Source: Hoyosella rhizosphaerae
GTDB lineage: Bacteria > Actinomycetota > Actinomycetes > Mycobacteriales > Mycobacteriaceae
Length of the DNA stretch: 64,000 nt
Direction of reading: 5' to 3'
NCBI RefSeq assembly: GCF_014643175.1
Contig: NZ_BMJH01000001.1
Location: 1,662,209 to 1,726,208 of the forward strand
Positions 39,806-50,695 of this stretch are shown one piece after another; within the stretch, counting starts at the first letter, position 1; every line of letters begins with the position of its first letter. The notes under the pieces were generated by a model. It saw only the letters and a list, made by a program, of their open reading frames with translations. It searched no databases and was not told the DNA's origin. Made by a program: the position numbers and the translations under genes.

Positions 39806-39976
39806 CGAGACCTCCCTTCAAAGCACATGCCTACGTTTCACTCAATCGTAGAGGTTCGTGTACGGCATTAGGGAGGGCAAACGAGGCTCTTGGCCGAGAC
39901 GTGACACACTATGGCCCGATCGTGACCTGCTGTTTATCGTTCATGGGTGATCCGTGCTACTCTGTGCCGGTTACTC

Positions 39977-40059
39977 GGGCGAGTGGCGGAATGGCAGACG
40001 CGCTGGCTTCAGGTGCCAGTGTCCGTAAGGACGTGGGGGTTCAAGTCCCCCTTCGCCCA
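39977..40059 (+). tRNA. tRNA-Leu (anticodon CAG)
   Basis: Class II cloverleaf of 83 nt: acceptor GGGCGAG pairs with TTCGCCC (one G-T), anticodon stem CTGGC/GCCAG, loop TTCAGGT with CAG at 40010-40012, a long variable arm (TGTCCGTAAGGACG) and T-arm GGGGGTTCAAGTCCCCC. Located just past fhaA as in M. tuberculosis. Confidence 0.97.
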
Positions 40060-40492
40060 CTGCGTTGGTCGTAGTTAGATGCCGATCGCTGCGACCAACG
40101 ACTAAAAACCTGTGGGTTCATGCCCTCATGTGTTGTGAAGCGATTAGCGAGAGTCAACCTCCGAACGTCTGACTGTTTGTGTCGCGTTTTCGGTGAGGCA
40201 TTTCATAAATTAAATATGAGCGCTCGCAATATGTGCAGGTCAGAAGCTTGTGAAGATACCCTAACTTGATCTGACAGTGGTCATCTGACGTATCGTTGAC
40301 GTTTGAGCGAGAAGCAACGATGCGACCAGCTCAGTACATGGCCGTGCAAAAATGCACCGTCACCCTAGACGCTTACTGCTAGTGGACCATCCTCACCGTA
40401 GCGTGATCGTCAGTTTTGCTCACGCACTTTAAGTCCTACAGGATTTTTGTGCGCGAGGTAGATGTCCCGTATCCCAGCCGCGAAAGCGACCT
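40060..40492 (+). promoter_or_regulatory. Long leader of gltBD
   Basis: A 433-bp stretch with no convincing gene. It begins with an inverted repeat (CGTTGGTCG 40063-40071, CGACCAACG 40092-40100) that may terminate tRNA-Leu. The rest includes an AT-rich segment near 40200-40225. It must hold the gltBD promoter; I recognise no riboswitch or known operator. Confidence 0.55.
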
Positions 40493-43400
40493 ATGAAGAA
40501 GATGCCCGGCCGGAATGGCCTATACGACCCCGCTCACGAGCATGACTCGTGTGGTGTGGCCTTCGTCGTCGACATGCATGGTCGGCGCAGTCGCGACATC
40601 GTCGAAAAGGCGATCACAGCGCTGCTTAACCTCGAACACCGAGGAGCTGCAGGCTCAGAACCCAACAGTGGTGATGGTGCCGGCATCCTCATTCAGGTTC
40701 CTGACCGTTTTTACCGTGAAGTCGTCGACTTCGACCTACCAGAGCCGGGAACGTACGCCACGGGCATAGGGTTCTTCCCTCAGGGCGCATGGTCGGCCAA
40801 GAAAGCTCGCAGCGGCTTTGAGAAGCTTGCAGGCGAAGAAGGCCTGAAGGTATTCGGCTGGCGCGAAGTGCCTGTCGACGCTTCGGAACTAGGCCGCATG
40901 GCGCGCGATGCCATGCCGAGCTTCTGGCAACCGTTTATTGGCACTGATGACAACTCGCTCACGGGCATGGACCTCGAGCGTCGCGTTTACGTGCTGCGCA
41001 AGCGGGCCGAACACGAACTTGGCACAAGCGGTGCCGGGCAGGACGGTCCTGGACAGGAAACCGTCTACTTCCCGAGCCTGTCGTGCCGCACGATTGTCTA
41101 CAAGGGCATGCTCACCACGCCGCAGCTCAAGGAGCTCTACCTCGATCTGCAAGATGATCGGGTCGAAAGCGCACTGGGCATCGTGCACTCACGATTCTCC
41201 ACAAACACTTTCCCGTCCTGGCCGTTGGCGCACCCATTCCGCCTTGTCGCACACAACGGTGAGATCAACACCGTAAACGGCAACGAAAACTGGATGCGCG
41301 CCCGGGAAGCGCTTATTAACAGCGATGTTTTCGGCGCGGATGCGCTTGAGAAGATCTTCCCGGTCGCGACCCGCGGTGCTTCCGATACAGCCCGGTTCGA
41401 CGAGGTCCTAGAGCTCATCCATCTTGGTGGCCGCAGTCTGCCGCACTCAGTGTTGATGATGATCCCTGAGGCGTGGGAACGTCACGAGTCGATGGACCCA
41501 GCCCGCAAGGCGTTTTACCAGTACCACTCATGCTTGATGGAACCGTGGGACGGTCCTGCATCAGTCTGCTTCACTGACGGCACACTGGTAGGCGCTGTTC
41601 TCGACCGCAATGGTCTGCGCCCATCGCGTATTTGGGTAACCGACGATGGTCTTGTTGTGATGGCGTCCGAAGTGGGCGTACTCGACATTGACCCGGCACG
41701 GGTTGTCAAGCGTATGCGCCTGCAGCCAGGCCGCATGTTCCTCGTCGACACGAACGAGGGACGCATCGTCAGCGACGATGAAATCAAGGCTGAACTCGCT
41801 GCGGAACACCCTTACCAGGAATGGTTGGACAAGGGCCTACTGCCGCTGGACAAGCTGCCAAAGCGCATTCATGTCCACATGCCGCATAAGCGTGTGCTTC
41901 TGCGTCAGCGCGTATTTGGGTACACGCAAGAGGAAGTCAACATCCTCATGTCACCCATGGCCAAGACCGGCGCTGAGGCGCTCGGTTCCATGGGTACCGA
42001 CACCCCGATCGCAGTATTGTCCTCGCGGTCGAGGCTGCTATACGACTACTTCCAGCAGCTGTTCGCGCAGGTCACCAACCCGCCGCTCGACGCTATTCGA
42101 GAAGAACTCGTTACGAGCCTCGGCGGCACAATCGGACCTGAGGGCGATCTCCTCAACCCGACCGCTGACGCATGCCGCCAGATTGTGCTCCCGCAGCCGA
42201 TCCTCGACAACGATGACTTGGCAAAGCTCATCCACGCGAACGATGACGGCACGCTTCCGGAGTTCCGCTCCGTTGTCATCTCAGGTCTATTCAAGGTCTC
42301 TGAAGGTGGCGAAGGCCTGCGCAAGGCAATCGCGGAAATGCGTCGCCAAGCATCCGATGCCATCGAAGGTGGCGCACGCATCATCGTGCTGTCGGACCGT
42401 AACTCGAATGAGTACTACGCTCCGATCCCCGCACTGCTGATGACGTCAGCTATTCACCACCATCTAGTACGTGAGAAGACGCGCACCAAGGTCGGGCTGA
42501 TCGTCGAAACCGGTGACGCTCGCGAAGTACACCACATGGCATTGCTCGTGGGATACGGCGCAGCTGCAATTAACCCTTACATGGCGTTCGAAACCATCGA
42601 AGACCTCGTCGAACGGGGCCAACTCGGCGGTATCGAGTTCGACAAGGCTGTGGCTAACTACATCAAGGCCGCAGGTAAAGGTGTCCTCAAGGTCATGTCC
42701 AAAATGGGCATTTCCACGCTGTCGTCCTACACCGGCGCTCAACTCTTTGACTGCATCGGTGTTTCGCAGGAGACCCTTGACGAGTACTTCACCGGCACAC
42801 GTTGTGCCATCGAAGGAATCGGGCTCGACGAAATCGCCAATGACGTTCGGCGACGCCACGAAATTGCCTACCTGGATCGTCCGGAAGAGCTCGCACACCG
42901 CGAACTCGAAATTGGCGGCGAGTACCAGTGGCGGCGCGAAGGCGAATACCACCTCTTTAACCCAGAAACGGTATTCAAACTTCAGCACGCTACACGCACC
43001 GGCCAGTACAAGGTCTTCAAGGAATACACGCAGCTTGTTGACGATCAATCTGCGCGTCTCGCATCGCTCCGCGGCCTGTTCAAGTTCCGTGATGGTATCC
43101 GCCAACCGGTACCCATCGACGAGGTTGAATCAGTCGAATCGATCGTCAAGAGGTTCTCGACCGGCGCGATGAGCTACGGCTCCATTTCCGCTGAGGCGCA
43201 TGAAACCCTCGCCATCGCGATGAACCGACTCGGTGGCCGCTCCAACTCCGGTGAGGGTGGCGAAGACATCAGCCGCTTTGAACCTGAGGAGAATGGTGAC
43301 TGGCGTCGTTCAGCCATCAAGCAGGTTGCATCTGGGCGTTTCGGTGTCACATCGCACTACCTCAGCAACTGCACCGACATTCAGATCAAGATGGCGCAAG

Positions 43401-45079
43401 GCGCTAAGCCAGGTGAAGGTGGTCAGCTGCCAGGGCACAAGGTCTACCCTTGGGTCGCTGAAGTACGACACTCAACTCCTGGTGTGGGCCTCATTTCGCC
43501 GCCTCCGCACCACGATATCTACTCTATCGAGGACCTCGCGCAGCTTATCCACGACCTGAAGAACGCCAACCCTCAGGCGCGTATTCACGTCAAGCTTGTG
43601 TCCGAAATTGGTGTCGGCACCATTGCTGCTGGTGTATCAAAAGCACACGCTGACGTAGTGCTCATTTCCGGGCACGACGGTGGAACAGGTGCGTCCCCGC
43701 TGACGTCACTGAAGCACGCTGGTGCTCCGTGGGAACTCGGCTTGGCTGAAACCCAACAAACTCTGATCATGAACGGCCTGCGCGACCGGATCGTTGTTCA
43801 GGTTGACGGCCAGATGAAGACGGGCCGCGACGTCATTATCGCGACGTTGCTTGGCGCTGAGGAGTACGGTTTCGCAACCGCACCACTGGTCGTATCTGGC
43901 TGCATCATGATGCGTGTCTGCCACCTGGACACGTGCCCTGTTGGTATTGCTACGCAGAACCCAGCGTTGCGGAAGAAATTCGTCGGAAAAGCAGAATTCG
44001 TCGAAAACTACTTCCGCTACATCGCAGAAGAGGTCCGCGAATATCTTGCGGAACTCGGCTTCCGCAGCATTGAAGAAGCTGTCGGCCAGGTTCAGATGCT
44101 TGATCTGACTCCTGCCCTGGACCACTGGAAGGCTGCAAAGCTCGATCTCAGCCCCATCCTGGTTCAAGCCGAATCCTTCTTCGATGGCCAAGCACTTCAC
44201 CAAACAGAAGTGCAAGACCACGGACTCGACAAGGCGCTGGACAACACCCTTATCGAACAGGCGAAGGCTGCACTGACCGACGGCACACCTGTGACCATCG
44301 ATACCAAGGTCAGCAACGTCAACCGAACCGTCGGAACCATGCTCGGCCATGAGTTGACGAAGCGCTTCGGCGGCGACGGCCTGCCCGATGACACAATTTC
44401 GGTGACTTTGACAGGCTCAGCGGGCAACAGCTTCGGCGCATTCTTGCCGAAGGGGATAACGCTGAAACTCATCGGTGACTCGAATGACTACATCGGTAAG
44501 GGCCTATCGGGTGGTCGGATTATTGTCCGGCCAACTCCTCACGCCCCAGCCGAGTTTGTCGCAGAAGACAACATCATTGGCGGCAACGTCATTCTCTACG
44601 GTGCGACAAAGGGCGAAGTTTATCTCCGCGGCATCGTCGGTGAACGCTTCTGTGTCCGTAACTCGGGTGCGACCGCGGTTGTCGAAGGCGTGGGTGACCA
44701 CGGATGTGAGTACATGACCGGCGGTAAGGCTGTCATTCTCGGCAAGACGGGACGTAACTTCGGTGCCGGTATGTCTGGTGGCGTCGCGTACGTATACAAC
44801 GCCGATCGGGACTTCGAAATGAACGTCAACCCTGACATGGTCGACGTGGAAGACCTCGAACCGGATGATGTCAAGGCACTGCACGGGATCATTTCCCGTC
44901 ACTACGAATACACCGACTCCGGGGTTGCCAAGCAAATCCTGAACAACTGGTCACAAGAAGTAGGCCACTTCGTCAGGGTCATGCCGCGCGACTACAAGAA
45001 GGTCCTACAGGCAATCGAAACCGCCAAGAGGATGGGAACTGACGTGAACGAAGCGATCATGGAGGCCGCTCGTGGGTGA
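40493..45079 (+). CDS. gltB: Glutamate synthase large subunit
   Basis: With GltD, makes two glutamates from glutamine and 2-oxoglutarate using NADPH. The 1528-residue protein has the Ntn amidotransferase domain with probable nucleophile Cys20 in [11 protein letters not shown], exposed after removal of a propeptide. The FMN-binding synthase domain contains [11 protein letters not shown], the 3Fe-4S cysteines are in [15 protein letters not shown], and the C-terminal GXGXG beta-helix includes [14 protein letters not shown]. Start ATG 40493 has only a weak ribosome-binding site. Overlaps gltD by 8 bp. Confidence 0.98.
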   Translation: MKKMPGRNGLYDPAHEHDSCGVAFVVDMHGRRSRDIVEKAITALLNLEHRGAAGSEPNSGDGAGILIQVPDRFYREVVDFDLPEPGTYATGIGFFPQGAWSAKKARSGFEKLAGEEGLKVFGWREVPVDASELGRMARDAMPSFWQPFIGTDDNSLTGMDLERRVYVLRKRAEHELGTSGAGQDGPGQETVYFPSLSCRTIVYKGMLTTPQLKELYLDLQDDRVESALGIVHSRFSTNTFPSWPLAHPFRLVAHNGEINTVNGNENWMRAREALINSDVFGADALEKIFPVATRGASDTARFDEVLELIHLGGRSLPHSVLMMIPEAWERHESMDPARKAFYQYHSCLMEPWDGPASVCFTDGTLVGAVLDRNGLRPSRIWVTDDGLVVMASEVGVLDIDPARVVKRMRLQPGRMFLVDTNEGRIVSDDEIKAELAAEHPYQEWLDKGLLPLDKLPKRIHVHMPHKRVLLRQRVFGYTQEEVNILMSPMAKTGAEALGSMGTDTPIAVLSSRSRLLYDYFQQLFAQVTNPPLDAIREELVTSLGGTIGPEGDLLNPTADACRQIVLPQPILDNDDLAKLIHANDDGTLPEFRSVVISGLFKVSEGGEGLRKAIAEMRRQASDAIEGGARIIVLSDRNSNEYYAPIPALLMTSAIHHHLVREKTRTKVGLIVETGDAREVHHMALLVGYGAAAINPYMAFETIEDLVERGQLGGIEFDKAVANYIKAAGKGVLKVMSKMGISTLSSYTGAQLFDCIGVSQETLDEYFTGTRCAIEGIGLDEIANDVRRRHEIAYLDRPEELAHRELEIGGEYQWRREGEYHLFNPETVFKLQHATRTGQYKVFKEYTQLVDDQSARLASLRGLFKFRDGIRQPVPIDEVESVESIVKRFSTGAMSYGSISAEAHETLAIAMNRLGGRSNSGEGGEDISRFEPEENGDWRRSAIKQVASGRFGVTSHYLSNCTDIQIKMAQGAKPGEGGQLPGHKVYPWVAEVRHSTPGVGLISPPPHHDIYSIEDLAQLIHDLKNANPQARIHVKLVSEIGVGTIAAGVSKAHADVVLISGHDGGTGASPLTSLKHAGAPWELGLAETQQTLIMNGLRDRIVVQVDGQMKTGRDVIIATLLGAEEYGFATAPLVVSGCIMMRVCHLDTCPVGIATQNPALRKKFVGKAEFVENYFRYIAEEVREYLAELGFRSIEEAVGQVQMLDLTPALDHWKAAKLDLSPILVQAESFFDGQALHQTEVQDHGLDKALDNTLIEQAKAALTDGTPVTIDTKVSNVNRTVGTMLGHELTKRFGGDGLPDDTISVTLTGSAGNSFGAFLPKGITLKLIGDSNDYIGKGLSGGRIIVRPTPHAPAEFVAEDNIIGGNVILYGATKGEVYLRGIVGERFCVRNSGATAVVEGVGDHGCEYMTGGKAVILGKTGRNFGAGMSGGVAYVYNADRDFEMNVNPDMVDVEDLEPDDVKALHGIISRHYEYTDSGVAKQILNNWSQEVGHFVRVMPRDYKKVLQAIETAKRMGTDVNEAIMEAARG

Positions 45080-46520
45080 TCCAAGAGGCTTCCTCAAGCA
45101 CGGCCGGGAACTTCCCGTCCGCCGTCCAGTTGCGTTGCGCCTACTGGACTGGCATGAGGTATATGAGCCATTCGACAAGAACCTTCTGCAAACGCAGGCA
45201 GGGCGCTGCATGGATTGCGGTATCCCGTTCTGCCACCAGGGTTGCCCTCTGGGCAACATCATTCCCGAGTGGAATGACTTGGTCTACAAGGACCGCTGGA
45301 AAGAAGCAATTGATCGGCTTCATGCCACCAACAACTTCCCTGAGTTCACCGGTCGCCTATGCCCGGCCCCTTGTGAAGCCGCATGTGTCCTCGGTATCAA
45401 CGAGCCTGCAGTCACGATCAAGCAGGTTGAAGTTGAGATCATCGACCACGCTTTCGATCAGGGCTGGGTTGAGCCGGTACACCCACGGCGCACAACCGGG
45501 AAGTACGTGGCGGTTGTCGGATCAGGTCCGGCTGGACTAGCTGCCGCACAGCAACTCACACGTGCAGGACACGCAGTGACGGTCTTCGAGCGTGCCGATC
45601 GTATCGGTGGACTGCTGCGCTACGGCATCCCCGAGTTCAAGATGGAAAAGCGCCACATCGACCGCCGCATCGCCCAGATGGAAGCGGAGGGAACCATCTT
45701 CCGCACGGGCGTCAATGTTGGAGTTGACCTTCCTATTGAGCAACTCCACTCTGACTTCGATGCAGTTGTACTAGCTGGGGGAGCGACGAAGGGGCGCGAC
45801 CTTCCGATCCCAGGTCGCGAACTCGAAGGTATCTACCAGTCAATGGAGTACCTGCCGCTAGCCAACCGGGTTCAGTTCGGTGACTTCGAAGAACCCAGCA
45901 TCTCGGCAAAGGGCAAGAAAGTCGTCATCATCGGTGGTGGTGACACAGGTGCTGACTGTCTTGGAACAGCCCTTCGCCAGGGTGCTGAAGTTGTTCACCA
46001 GTTCGAGATCATGCCACGGCCCCCGGAAGAGCGTCCGGACGCAAACCCGTGGCCGACCTACCCCATGATCTATCGCGTGTCGTCAGCCCACGAAGAGGGC
46101 GGCGATCGCGTGTACTCGGTCAATACCGAGGAGTTCATCGGGAAAGACGGCAAGCTCACTGGGCTTCGTGCGCACGAAGTGGAAATGGTCAACGGCCGTT
46201 TCCAGAAGGTCGAAGGCAGTGACTTTGAACTTGAAGCCGACCTTGTCTTCCTAGCCATGGGGTTCGTGGGTCCTGAAACCGAGGATTTGCTCGACAAACT
46301 TGGTGTGGATTACACGGATCGCGGCAATGTTGCCCGTGACACGAACTGGGGAACCAGCGTTCCTGGAATCTTCGTCGCTGGTGACATGGGCCGTGGACAG
46401 TCCCTCATTGTGTGGGCGATCGCAGAAGGACGCGCGTGTGCGTCATCTGTGGATGTCTTCCTTGAAGGCGCAACCGCACTTCCAGCGCCGGTGGAAACAA
46501 CGTCAATGCCGATGAAGTAA
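45072..46520 (+). CDS. gltD: Glutamate synthase small subunit
   Basis: FAD/NADPH subunit that passes electrons to GltB. The 482-residue protein has the N-terminal cysteine clusters for 4Fe-4S centres ([17 protein letters not shown] and CPAPCEAAC), the FAD motif [13 protein letters not shown] and the NADPH motif [11 protein letters not shown]. The C-terminal [10 protein letters not shown]-type motif reads [19 protein letters not shown] start inside the end of gltB shows coupling. A strong hairpin follows its stop. Confidence 0.98.
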   Translation: MGDPRGFLKHGRELPVRRPVALRLLDWHEVYEPFDKNLLQTQAGRCMDCGIPFCHQGCPLGNIIPEWNDLVYKDRWKEAIDRLHATNNFPEFTGRLCPAPCEAACVLGINEPAVTIKQVEVEIIDHAFDQGWVEPVHPRRTTGKYVAVVGSGPAGLAAAQQLTRAGHAVTVFERADRIGGLLRYGIPEFKMEKRHIDRRIAQMEAEGTIFRTGVNVGVDLPIEQLHSDFDAVVLAGGATKGRDLPIPGRELEGIYQSMEYLPLANRVQFGDFEEPSISAKGKKVVIIGGGDTGADCLGTALRQGAEVVHQFEIMPRPPEERPDANPWPTYPMIYRVSSAHEEGGDRVYSVNTEEFIGKDGKLTGLRAHEVEMVNGRFQKVEGSDFELEADLVFLAMGFVGPETEDLLDKLGVDYTDRGNVARDTNWGTSVPGIFVAGDMGRGQSLIVWAIAEGRACASSVDVFLEGATALPAPVETTSMPMK

Positions 46521-46530
46521 CGGATCTTAA

Positions 46531-46571
46531 ATATGGCCCTGCACCCAGATTCTTGGGGTGCAGGGCCATAT
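46531..46571. terminator. Bidirectional hairpin terminator
   Basis: Perfect 16-bp arms (46531-46546 and 46556-46571) around a 9-nt loop, between the convergent gltD and Na/Pi cotransporter genes. Confidence 0.93.
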
Positions 46572-46600
46572 CTGTTTATGGGCAATTGCGCTTAAAGGGG

Positions 46601-48190
46601 CTAAGCGTCTGCACCTTCAGGCGGTAGTGATCGTGGTTTTGCACGCAGTAGTTCCTGGGCCTCGACAGCTTTCTTCAGTATCTGCCGAAGGGCGCTGGCG
46701 GCATTCAGTGACCGGTCCATTTGCGCCACAGTTATGTGAGACGTGGAACCGGCTTGCAATAGTTGCTGACGTAATACGCGGTAGGACCGATCCGTTTCTT
46801 CAGTTGTCAATTGTGGCTCGGATATTGGCAACTCAGGTTGGGCCCGCCCGAGCAGGGTTCGGGCTTGTGTAACGAATGGGGCTTCGCCAAGTTGGCTGTC
46901 GGGAAACGGGATGAGAGGTTCCCATTGGTGCGCGATGGTCTCGTAGCAACGCTTTGCGCGGAGTACGTCGGCTAGTTCGATGGAGGCGTCGTCAGCGAGT
47001 TCGTTGCGGTGTAGGGAGTTGACGAAGTCGTTCATCGTTTCCCCTAGGTCGCTGATCGACTGTGTGGTGGCCGCTGCTGTGGGTCGGGAAAGGCCCCCGT
47101 TGAGTGTGGCCAAGGTTGTCTCGATTGCAGTTTTTCCGGCTCGACTGACTTCGCAACGCAATGCGTTGATGCCTAGTTCGGGGACTTCTGCGGCCGTATC
47201 GTCGAGGAATTGTGGCTTCACGAGGGTGTTGTCTTGCGCGGTAAATTGCCTCCCAAGCCAGCGAGCCATCCATCCTGCGATCGGAATCATCAACAGGACC
47301 CCGATGGCATTAAACGTCGTGTGGAATAGCGCTAATGAGATGGTGGGGTTTGTGTTGCCTGTGGTGGCTTCTTGCATTCGGATGAGGGCAGGCAACAGTA
47401 GTGGCAGCGTGAGTACTGCGAAAAGTCCCGTGATGACGTTGAAGAGGATATGAGCGCCTGCGGTGCGTTTCGCGTTGCTTGTAGCCCCAACTGCGGCGAT
47501 GGCTGAGGTGACCGCGGTGCCGATGTTGACGCCGATGGCGACGTACGCAGCACTGGTGATCGGGAGCACTCCCGTCTGGGTGGCGGTGAGGGTGATGGCG
47601 AGAGCCGCGCTGGATGACTGCATGATGAACGTCATCAGCACGCCGAAACCTAGCAGGTAGACGATGACGATAGCGCCGTCGCCGGTGGGAATGGTGATGT
47701 TCGCAGATACGTCGGAGAAGGCTTCCTGCAGTAAATCAATTCCGATGAATAGCACGCCAAACCCTGCGATGGCTGTGCCGAATGCACCTCGCCGGGTTCC
47801 GCTGCCGCTGATCTTGAGCGCGATTCCGATACCTATCAGCGGGAGAGCGAGGGCTTCGATCTTGACGTTGAATCCTATTGTGGCAACGAGCCATCCAGTC
47901 ATGCTGGTGCCGAGGTTGGCGCCGAAGATGACCCATAGCGTCTGGGCGAAGCTCAACAACCCGGCGTTTGCGAACCCGATGAGCGTCACTATGACGGCGG
48001 TGGAGCTTTGCACAACGCCGGTCACAAGTACACCGGAGAGCAAACCTCGTATCGGGGTTTGGGTGAACTTCCGCAAGATTGTCTGCAGTAGTGATCCGGC
48101 GGCAAGTTTGAGGCCGTCGGTCATCATGATGACGCCGAGCAGGAATAACCCGAGTCCGCCTAATAAGGTGCCGACTGAGGCGAGGTTCAT
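46601..48190 (-). CDS. Na+/phosphate cotransporter family protein with PhoU-like tail
   Basis: Probable sodium-driven phosphate transporter (NptA/YjbB type). The 529-residue protein has two inverted Na/Pi repeats, seen in paired motifs: QSST at 61-64 and QSSS at 191-194, plus GANLGTSMT and [10 protein letters not shown] cytoplasmic C-terminal helical region (about 330-529) resembles PhoU and may sense phosphate state. Overlaps the end of the preceding flavoenzyme gene by 4 bp, so it is the last gene of that operon. The functional link between phosphate uptake and a lactate oxidase is unclear. Confidence 0.9.
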   Translation of the reverse strand: MNLASVGTLLGGLGLFLLGVIMMTDGLKLAAGSLLQTILRKFTQTPIRGLLSGVLVTGVVQSSTAVIVTLIGFANAGLLSFAQTLWVIFGANLGTSMTGWLVATIGFNVKIEALALPLIGIGIALKISGSGTRRGAFGTAIAGFGVLFIGIDLLQEAFSDVSANITIPTGDGAIVIVYLLGFGVLMTFIMQSSSAALAITLTATQTGVLPITSAAYVAIGVNIGTAVTSAIAAVGATSNAKRTAGAHILFNVITGLFAVLTLPLLLPALIRMQEATTGNTNPTISLALFHTTFNAIGVLLMIPIAGWMARWLGRQFTAQDNTLVKPQFLDDTAAEVPELGINALRCEVSRAGKTAIETTLATLNGGLSRPTAAATTQSISDLGETMNDFVNSLHRNELADDASIELADVLRAKRCYETIAHQWEPLIPFPDSQLGEAPFVTQARTLLGRAQPELPISEPQLTTEETDRSYRVLRQQLLQAGSTSHITVAQMDRSLNAASALRQILKKAVEAQELLRAKPRSLPPEGADA

Positions 48191-49476
48191 GGTTTGGACA
48201 TGCTCAGGGCATCGGCGGTGAGTTCACTGATTGAGGAATGCCCGCTGAGTCCGAGGGTGAGATCGAGTTCTGCGATGATGTTGGCAATGACGTCACGTGC
48301 GCCGTGCTCGCCGTTGATGGCAAGCCCCCACACGTAGGGCCGCCCAATAAGTACTGCGTCGGCCCCGAGGGCGAGCGCTGTGAATACATCAGCCCCAGTG
48401 CGTATTCCACTATCAAACAGCACGGTCATGTCGCCGGCGGCCGCAGCCGCTGCCGGTAGCGCGTCCAATGCCGCTACCTCATTGTCGATCTGACGTCCGC
48501 CATGGTTTGAGACGACAATTCCGTCGATGCCCAGGTCCGCAGCTTTACGGGCATCGTCGGGGTGGAGAATACCTTTGAGCACAATCGGAAGAGTGGTTCG
48601 ATCTCGCAGGGTGGCGATGTTGTCCCAGGTCAGCGATGGTCGCGAGTAGATGTCGAGGAAGGTTTCGACCGCTGTTCGAGGTTGCGCGGAAAGCAGGTTG
48701 GGAAGAAATTTTCCTGGGTAGTGCTGGGTCATGTTCAGCAGGGTCCGGACTGTGTCCCGGGTGATTTTTACGTCAGGTTTGCCAACAGGTTGGCTCACAA
48801 TTCGCTGTTTGACGATGCGTTGGAATACCGGGTCGCTGGTGTATTGGGCGATGCCTTGCCCTTGACTGAATGGCAACGACCCGAGGTTCAGGTCTCGGGG
48901 GCGCCATCCCAGCATGGTGGTGTCGAGCGTGACGACTAGTGCGTGTGCTCCGCAAGCTTCTGCGCGTGTGATGAAACTGTCGACCAGGTCTTCCGAGGTG
49001 GACCAGTAGAGCTGAAACCAGCGTGGTGAATCGCCCATGGCATCGGCGCAGTCTTCCATGGGTACCGAAGCTTGGTTGGAGAAGATCATGGGAATTCCAT
49101 GTGTGGCCGCTGCTCGGGAGGCAGCGAGGTCGGCGTCATTGTGAGCTAGTTCTAGGACACCGATCGGGGCGAGCGCTACTGGCGCCGGGTAGGTGTGGCC
49201 GAACAGGTTCACTGACAAATCTCGTTCAGAGACGTCGCGCAACACCCGGGGGACGATTGTTCTGCGCTGAAACGCTTCGCGGTTGGCGCGCATGGTCTGC
49301 TCGTTCCCAGCTCCACCGGCCAGGTATGCGTGCGCTCGTTCTGGCAGAAGTTCAGTAGCTGCTTTCTCGAGGTTCAGCGGGTCGGTCGGGATGTGTGGCA
49401 CCATCCCGGCCACTCCGTCGCGGTAGATGTGATTCTGGCGCGCACGCCCGGGGGACATCCGATTCTGTTCGGTCAC
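48187..49476 (-). CDS. FMN-dependent alpha-hydroxyacid oxidase, lactate 2-monooxygenase-like
   Basis: A 429-residue flavoprotein of the lactate oxidase family. [38 protein letters not shown] (catalytic His and Arg) and [12 protein letters not shown] match the M. smegmatis lactate 2-monooxygenase type more closely than LldD-type dehydrogenases. It probably oxidises L-lactate or a related 2-hydroxyacid. I set the start at GTG 49476, 13 bp after the DUF5313 gene; the frame extends upstream but overlaps that gene. ATG 49458 is also possible. Dehydrogenase versus monooxygenase activity cannot be settled from sequence. Confidence 0.85.
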   Translation of the reverse strand: MTEQNRMSPGRARQNHIYRDGVAGMVPHIPTDPLNLEKAATELLPERAHAYLAGGAGNEQTMRANREAFQRRTIVPRVLRDVSERDLSVNLFGHTYPAPVALAPIGVLELAHNDADLAASRAAATHGIPMIFSNQASVPMEDCADAMGDSPRWFQLYWSTSEDLVDSFITRAEACGAHALVVTLDTTMLGWRPRDLNLGSLPFSQGQGIAQYTSDPVFQRIVKQRIVSQPVGKPDVKITRDTVRTLLNMTQHYPGKFLPNLLSAQPRTAVETFLDIYSRPSLTWDNIATLRDRTTLPIVLKGILHPDDARKAADLGIDGIVVSNHGGRQIDNEVAALDALPAAAAAAGDMTVLFDSGIRTGADVFTALALGADAVLIGRPYVWGLAINGEHGARDVIANIIAELDLTLGLSGHSSISELTADALSMSKP

Positions 49477-49489
49477 AGTGTGATTGTAT

Positions 49490-49987
49490 TCACTGTTCCG
49501 TCGTTGGGGGGTGGCCAAACCGGTGATTGTAGTCGTCGCGTTCTTGCTGTTTGCGCAGTTGTTCTCGCGTGGAAAGTAGGTTCGGGTCAAGCCCGTGGCT
49601 GAGGAGTCGGTGGCGCCTATAGACGTAGGTGAGGGCCACGAGAAAATATGCGTAGGGGATGAGTAGCAGCAGCACCATCGACGCGATTACCCAGATTGGG
49701 CCGGGAATGATGAAGAAGACCGCTAACAGCGGTATCAGTGGCAGCATTCCCCGCACGAGGTACCGCCGTGTCGCTCCAGGGCCAGTCAAGTCCTGCGCCA
49801 CCCATGGGTGTAAATGTGGGGGGAGCGACCGACCGCTGACGTAACGGATGCGTTCACCAAAGCTTGGTTTCACGGGAAACATTGGCGTTAGGTAGTCGTC
49901 GGCACGCACCGCATCCGTGACTCGGTTCTGGTCTGGATCGAGCTTTGGGGCTTCAAACTTTGGGCGCCGGGCCCTTCGGCCGAACAT
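49490..49987 (-). CDS. DUF5313 family membrane protein
   Basis: A 165-residue protein with a hydrophilic N-terminus, the DUF5313-type core [20 protein letters not shown] followed by [15 protein letters not shown], then two membrane helices (about 80-96 and 99-120) and a charged C-terminus with [12 protein letters not shown]. Such proteins are common and uncharacterised in Mycobacteriales. First gene of a leftward run into the lactate oxidase and Na/Pi genes; rraA lies 2 bp upstream, so it may be in the same transcript. A parS-like sequence with one core mismatch lies inside it (see rejected items). Confidence 0.78.
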   Translation of the reverse strand: MFGRRARRPKFEAPKLDPDQNRVTDAVRADDYLTPMFPVKPSFGERIRYVSGRSLPPHLHPWVAQDLTGPGATRRYLVRGMLPLIPLLAVFFIIPGPIWVIASMVLLLLIPYAYFLVALTYVYRRHRLLSHGLDPNLLSTREQLRKQQERDDYNHRFGHPPTTEQ

Positions 49988-49989
49988 CG

Positions 49990-50475
49990 TTAGTCAGGAG
50001 TTACTGCGACTATGCCGTCGTCATCGCTGTAGACGATGTCACCAGCGTTGAAAGTCACTCCGCCGATGGTGACGGGAATGTCGCGTTCACCCGCATTGGT
50101 TTTTGTTGACTTGCGAGGATTGCTACCTAGCGCCTTGATGCCGATGTCGAGGGTTTTTAGCACGGAGGCGTCTCGCACCGCGCCGTTGATGATGATTCCG
50201 GCCCAACCGTTGCTGCGGCCGAGTTCCGCGATGATGTCACCGACGAGTGCGGTGTGCACACTGCCTTCGCCATCGATGATCAGTACACCACCGTTGCCCG
50301 GTTCACTGAGAATGGACTTCAGCAACGCATTGTCCTGGAAACACTTCACTGTCGAGGCGATGCCCGAAAACTTCGAGCGCCCACCGTATTGGGTGAACTG
50401 GGTGTCACAGCTACGAATGTCAGGACCGATCTCGTCGGCTAGATCTGCAGTCGAGGTGAAATCCACTGTGCTCAC
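49990..50475 (-). CDS. rraA: RraA-like protein (RNase E regulator family)
   Basis: A 161-residue protein of the RraA/DlpA family, with [21 protein letters not shown] and the loop [13 protein letters not shown]. Family members either inhibit RNase E or act as class II aldolases (4-hydroxy-4-methyl-2-oxoglutarate); the sequence alone does not say which. Older databases call such proteins MenG, which is incorrect. GTG start with GAAGGGG upstream. M. tuberculosis has its rraA (Rv3853) near gltBD, consistent with this neighbourhood. Confidence 0.9.
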   Translation of the reverse strand: MSTVDFTSTADLADEIGPDIRSCDTQFTQYGGRSKFSGIASTVKCFQDNALLKSILSEPGNGGVLIIDGEGSVHTALVGDIIAELGRSNGWAGIIINGAVRDASVLKTLDIGIKALGSNPRKSTKTNAGERDIPVTIGGVTFNAGDIVYSDDDGIVAVTPD

Positions 50476-50695
50476 AAATGCCCCTTCGCAGTCCTATAGC
50501 AATCTTGGTGTCGTCCACTACTACCGTAGTACAGCGGCGAAGCGCTGTGGACTTAGGTCTGGGTAGCAGATAGCTGAACCTAGCTTTGCCTTGGAGGATG
50601 GCCGTCGAGAATGCGGCAGGGTGAACTCCAAACTGGACACAGGCGAGTAACCTAAGAACTGATTTCCCACCAATCTCCGAAGCGAGGAGAAGTAG
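50476..50695. other. Divergent rraA-gabD2 intergenic region
   Basis: About 220 bp between divergent genes. Both promoters should lie here. I recognise no motif beyond GAGGAGAAG, the ribosome-binding site of gabD2. Confidence 0.5.

Noticed and set aside
40120-40270. Short plus-strand frame in the gltB leader
   Set aside because: About 50 codons with many rare and Cys codons, no ribosome-binding site and no recognisable sequence.
49867-49880. parS-like GTTTCACGGGAAAC in the DUF5313 gene
   Set aside because: The mismatch breaks the central CACGTG of the palindrome, and the sequence is coding, so chance is the simpler explanation.
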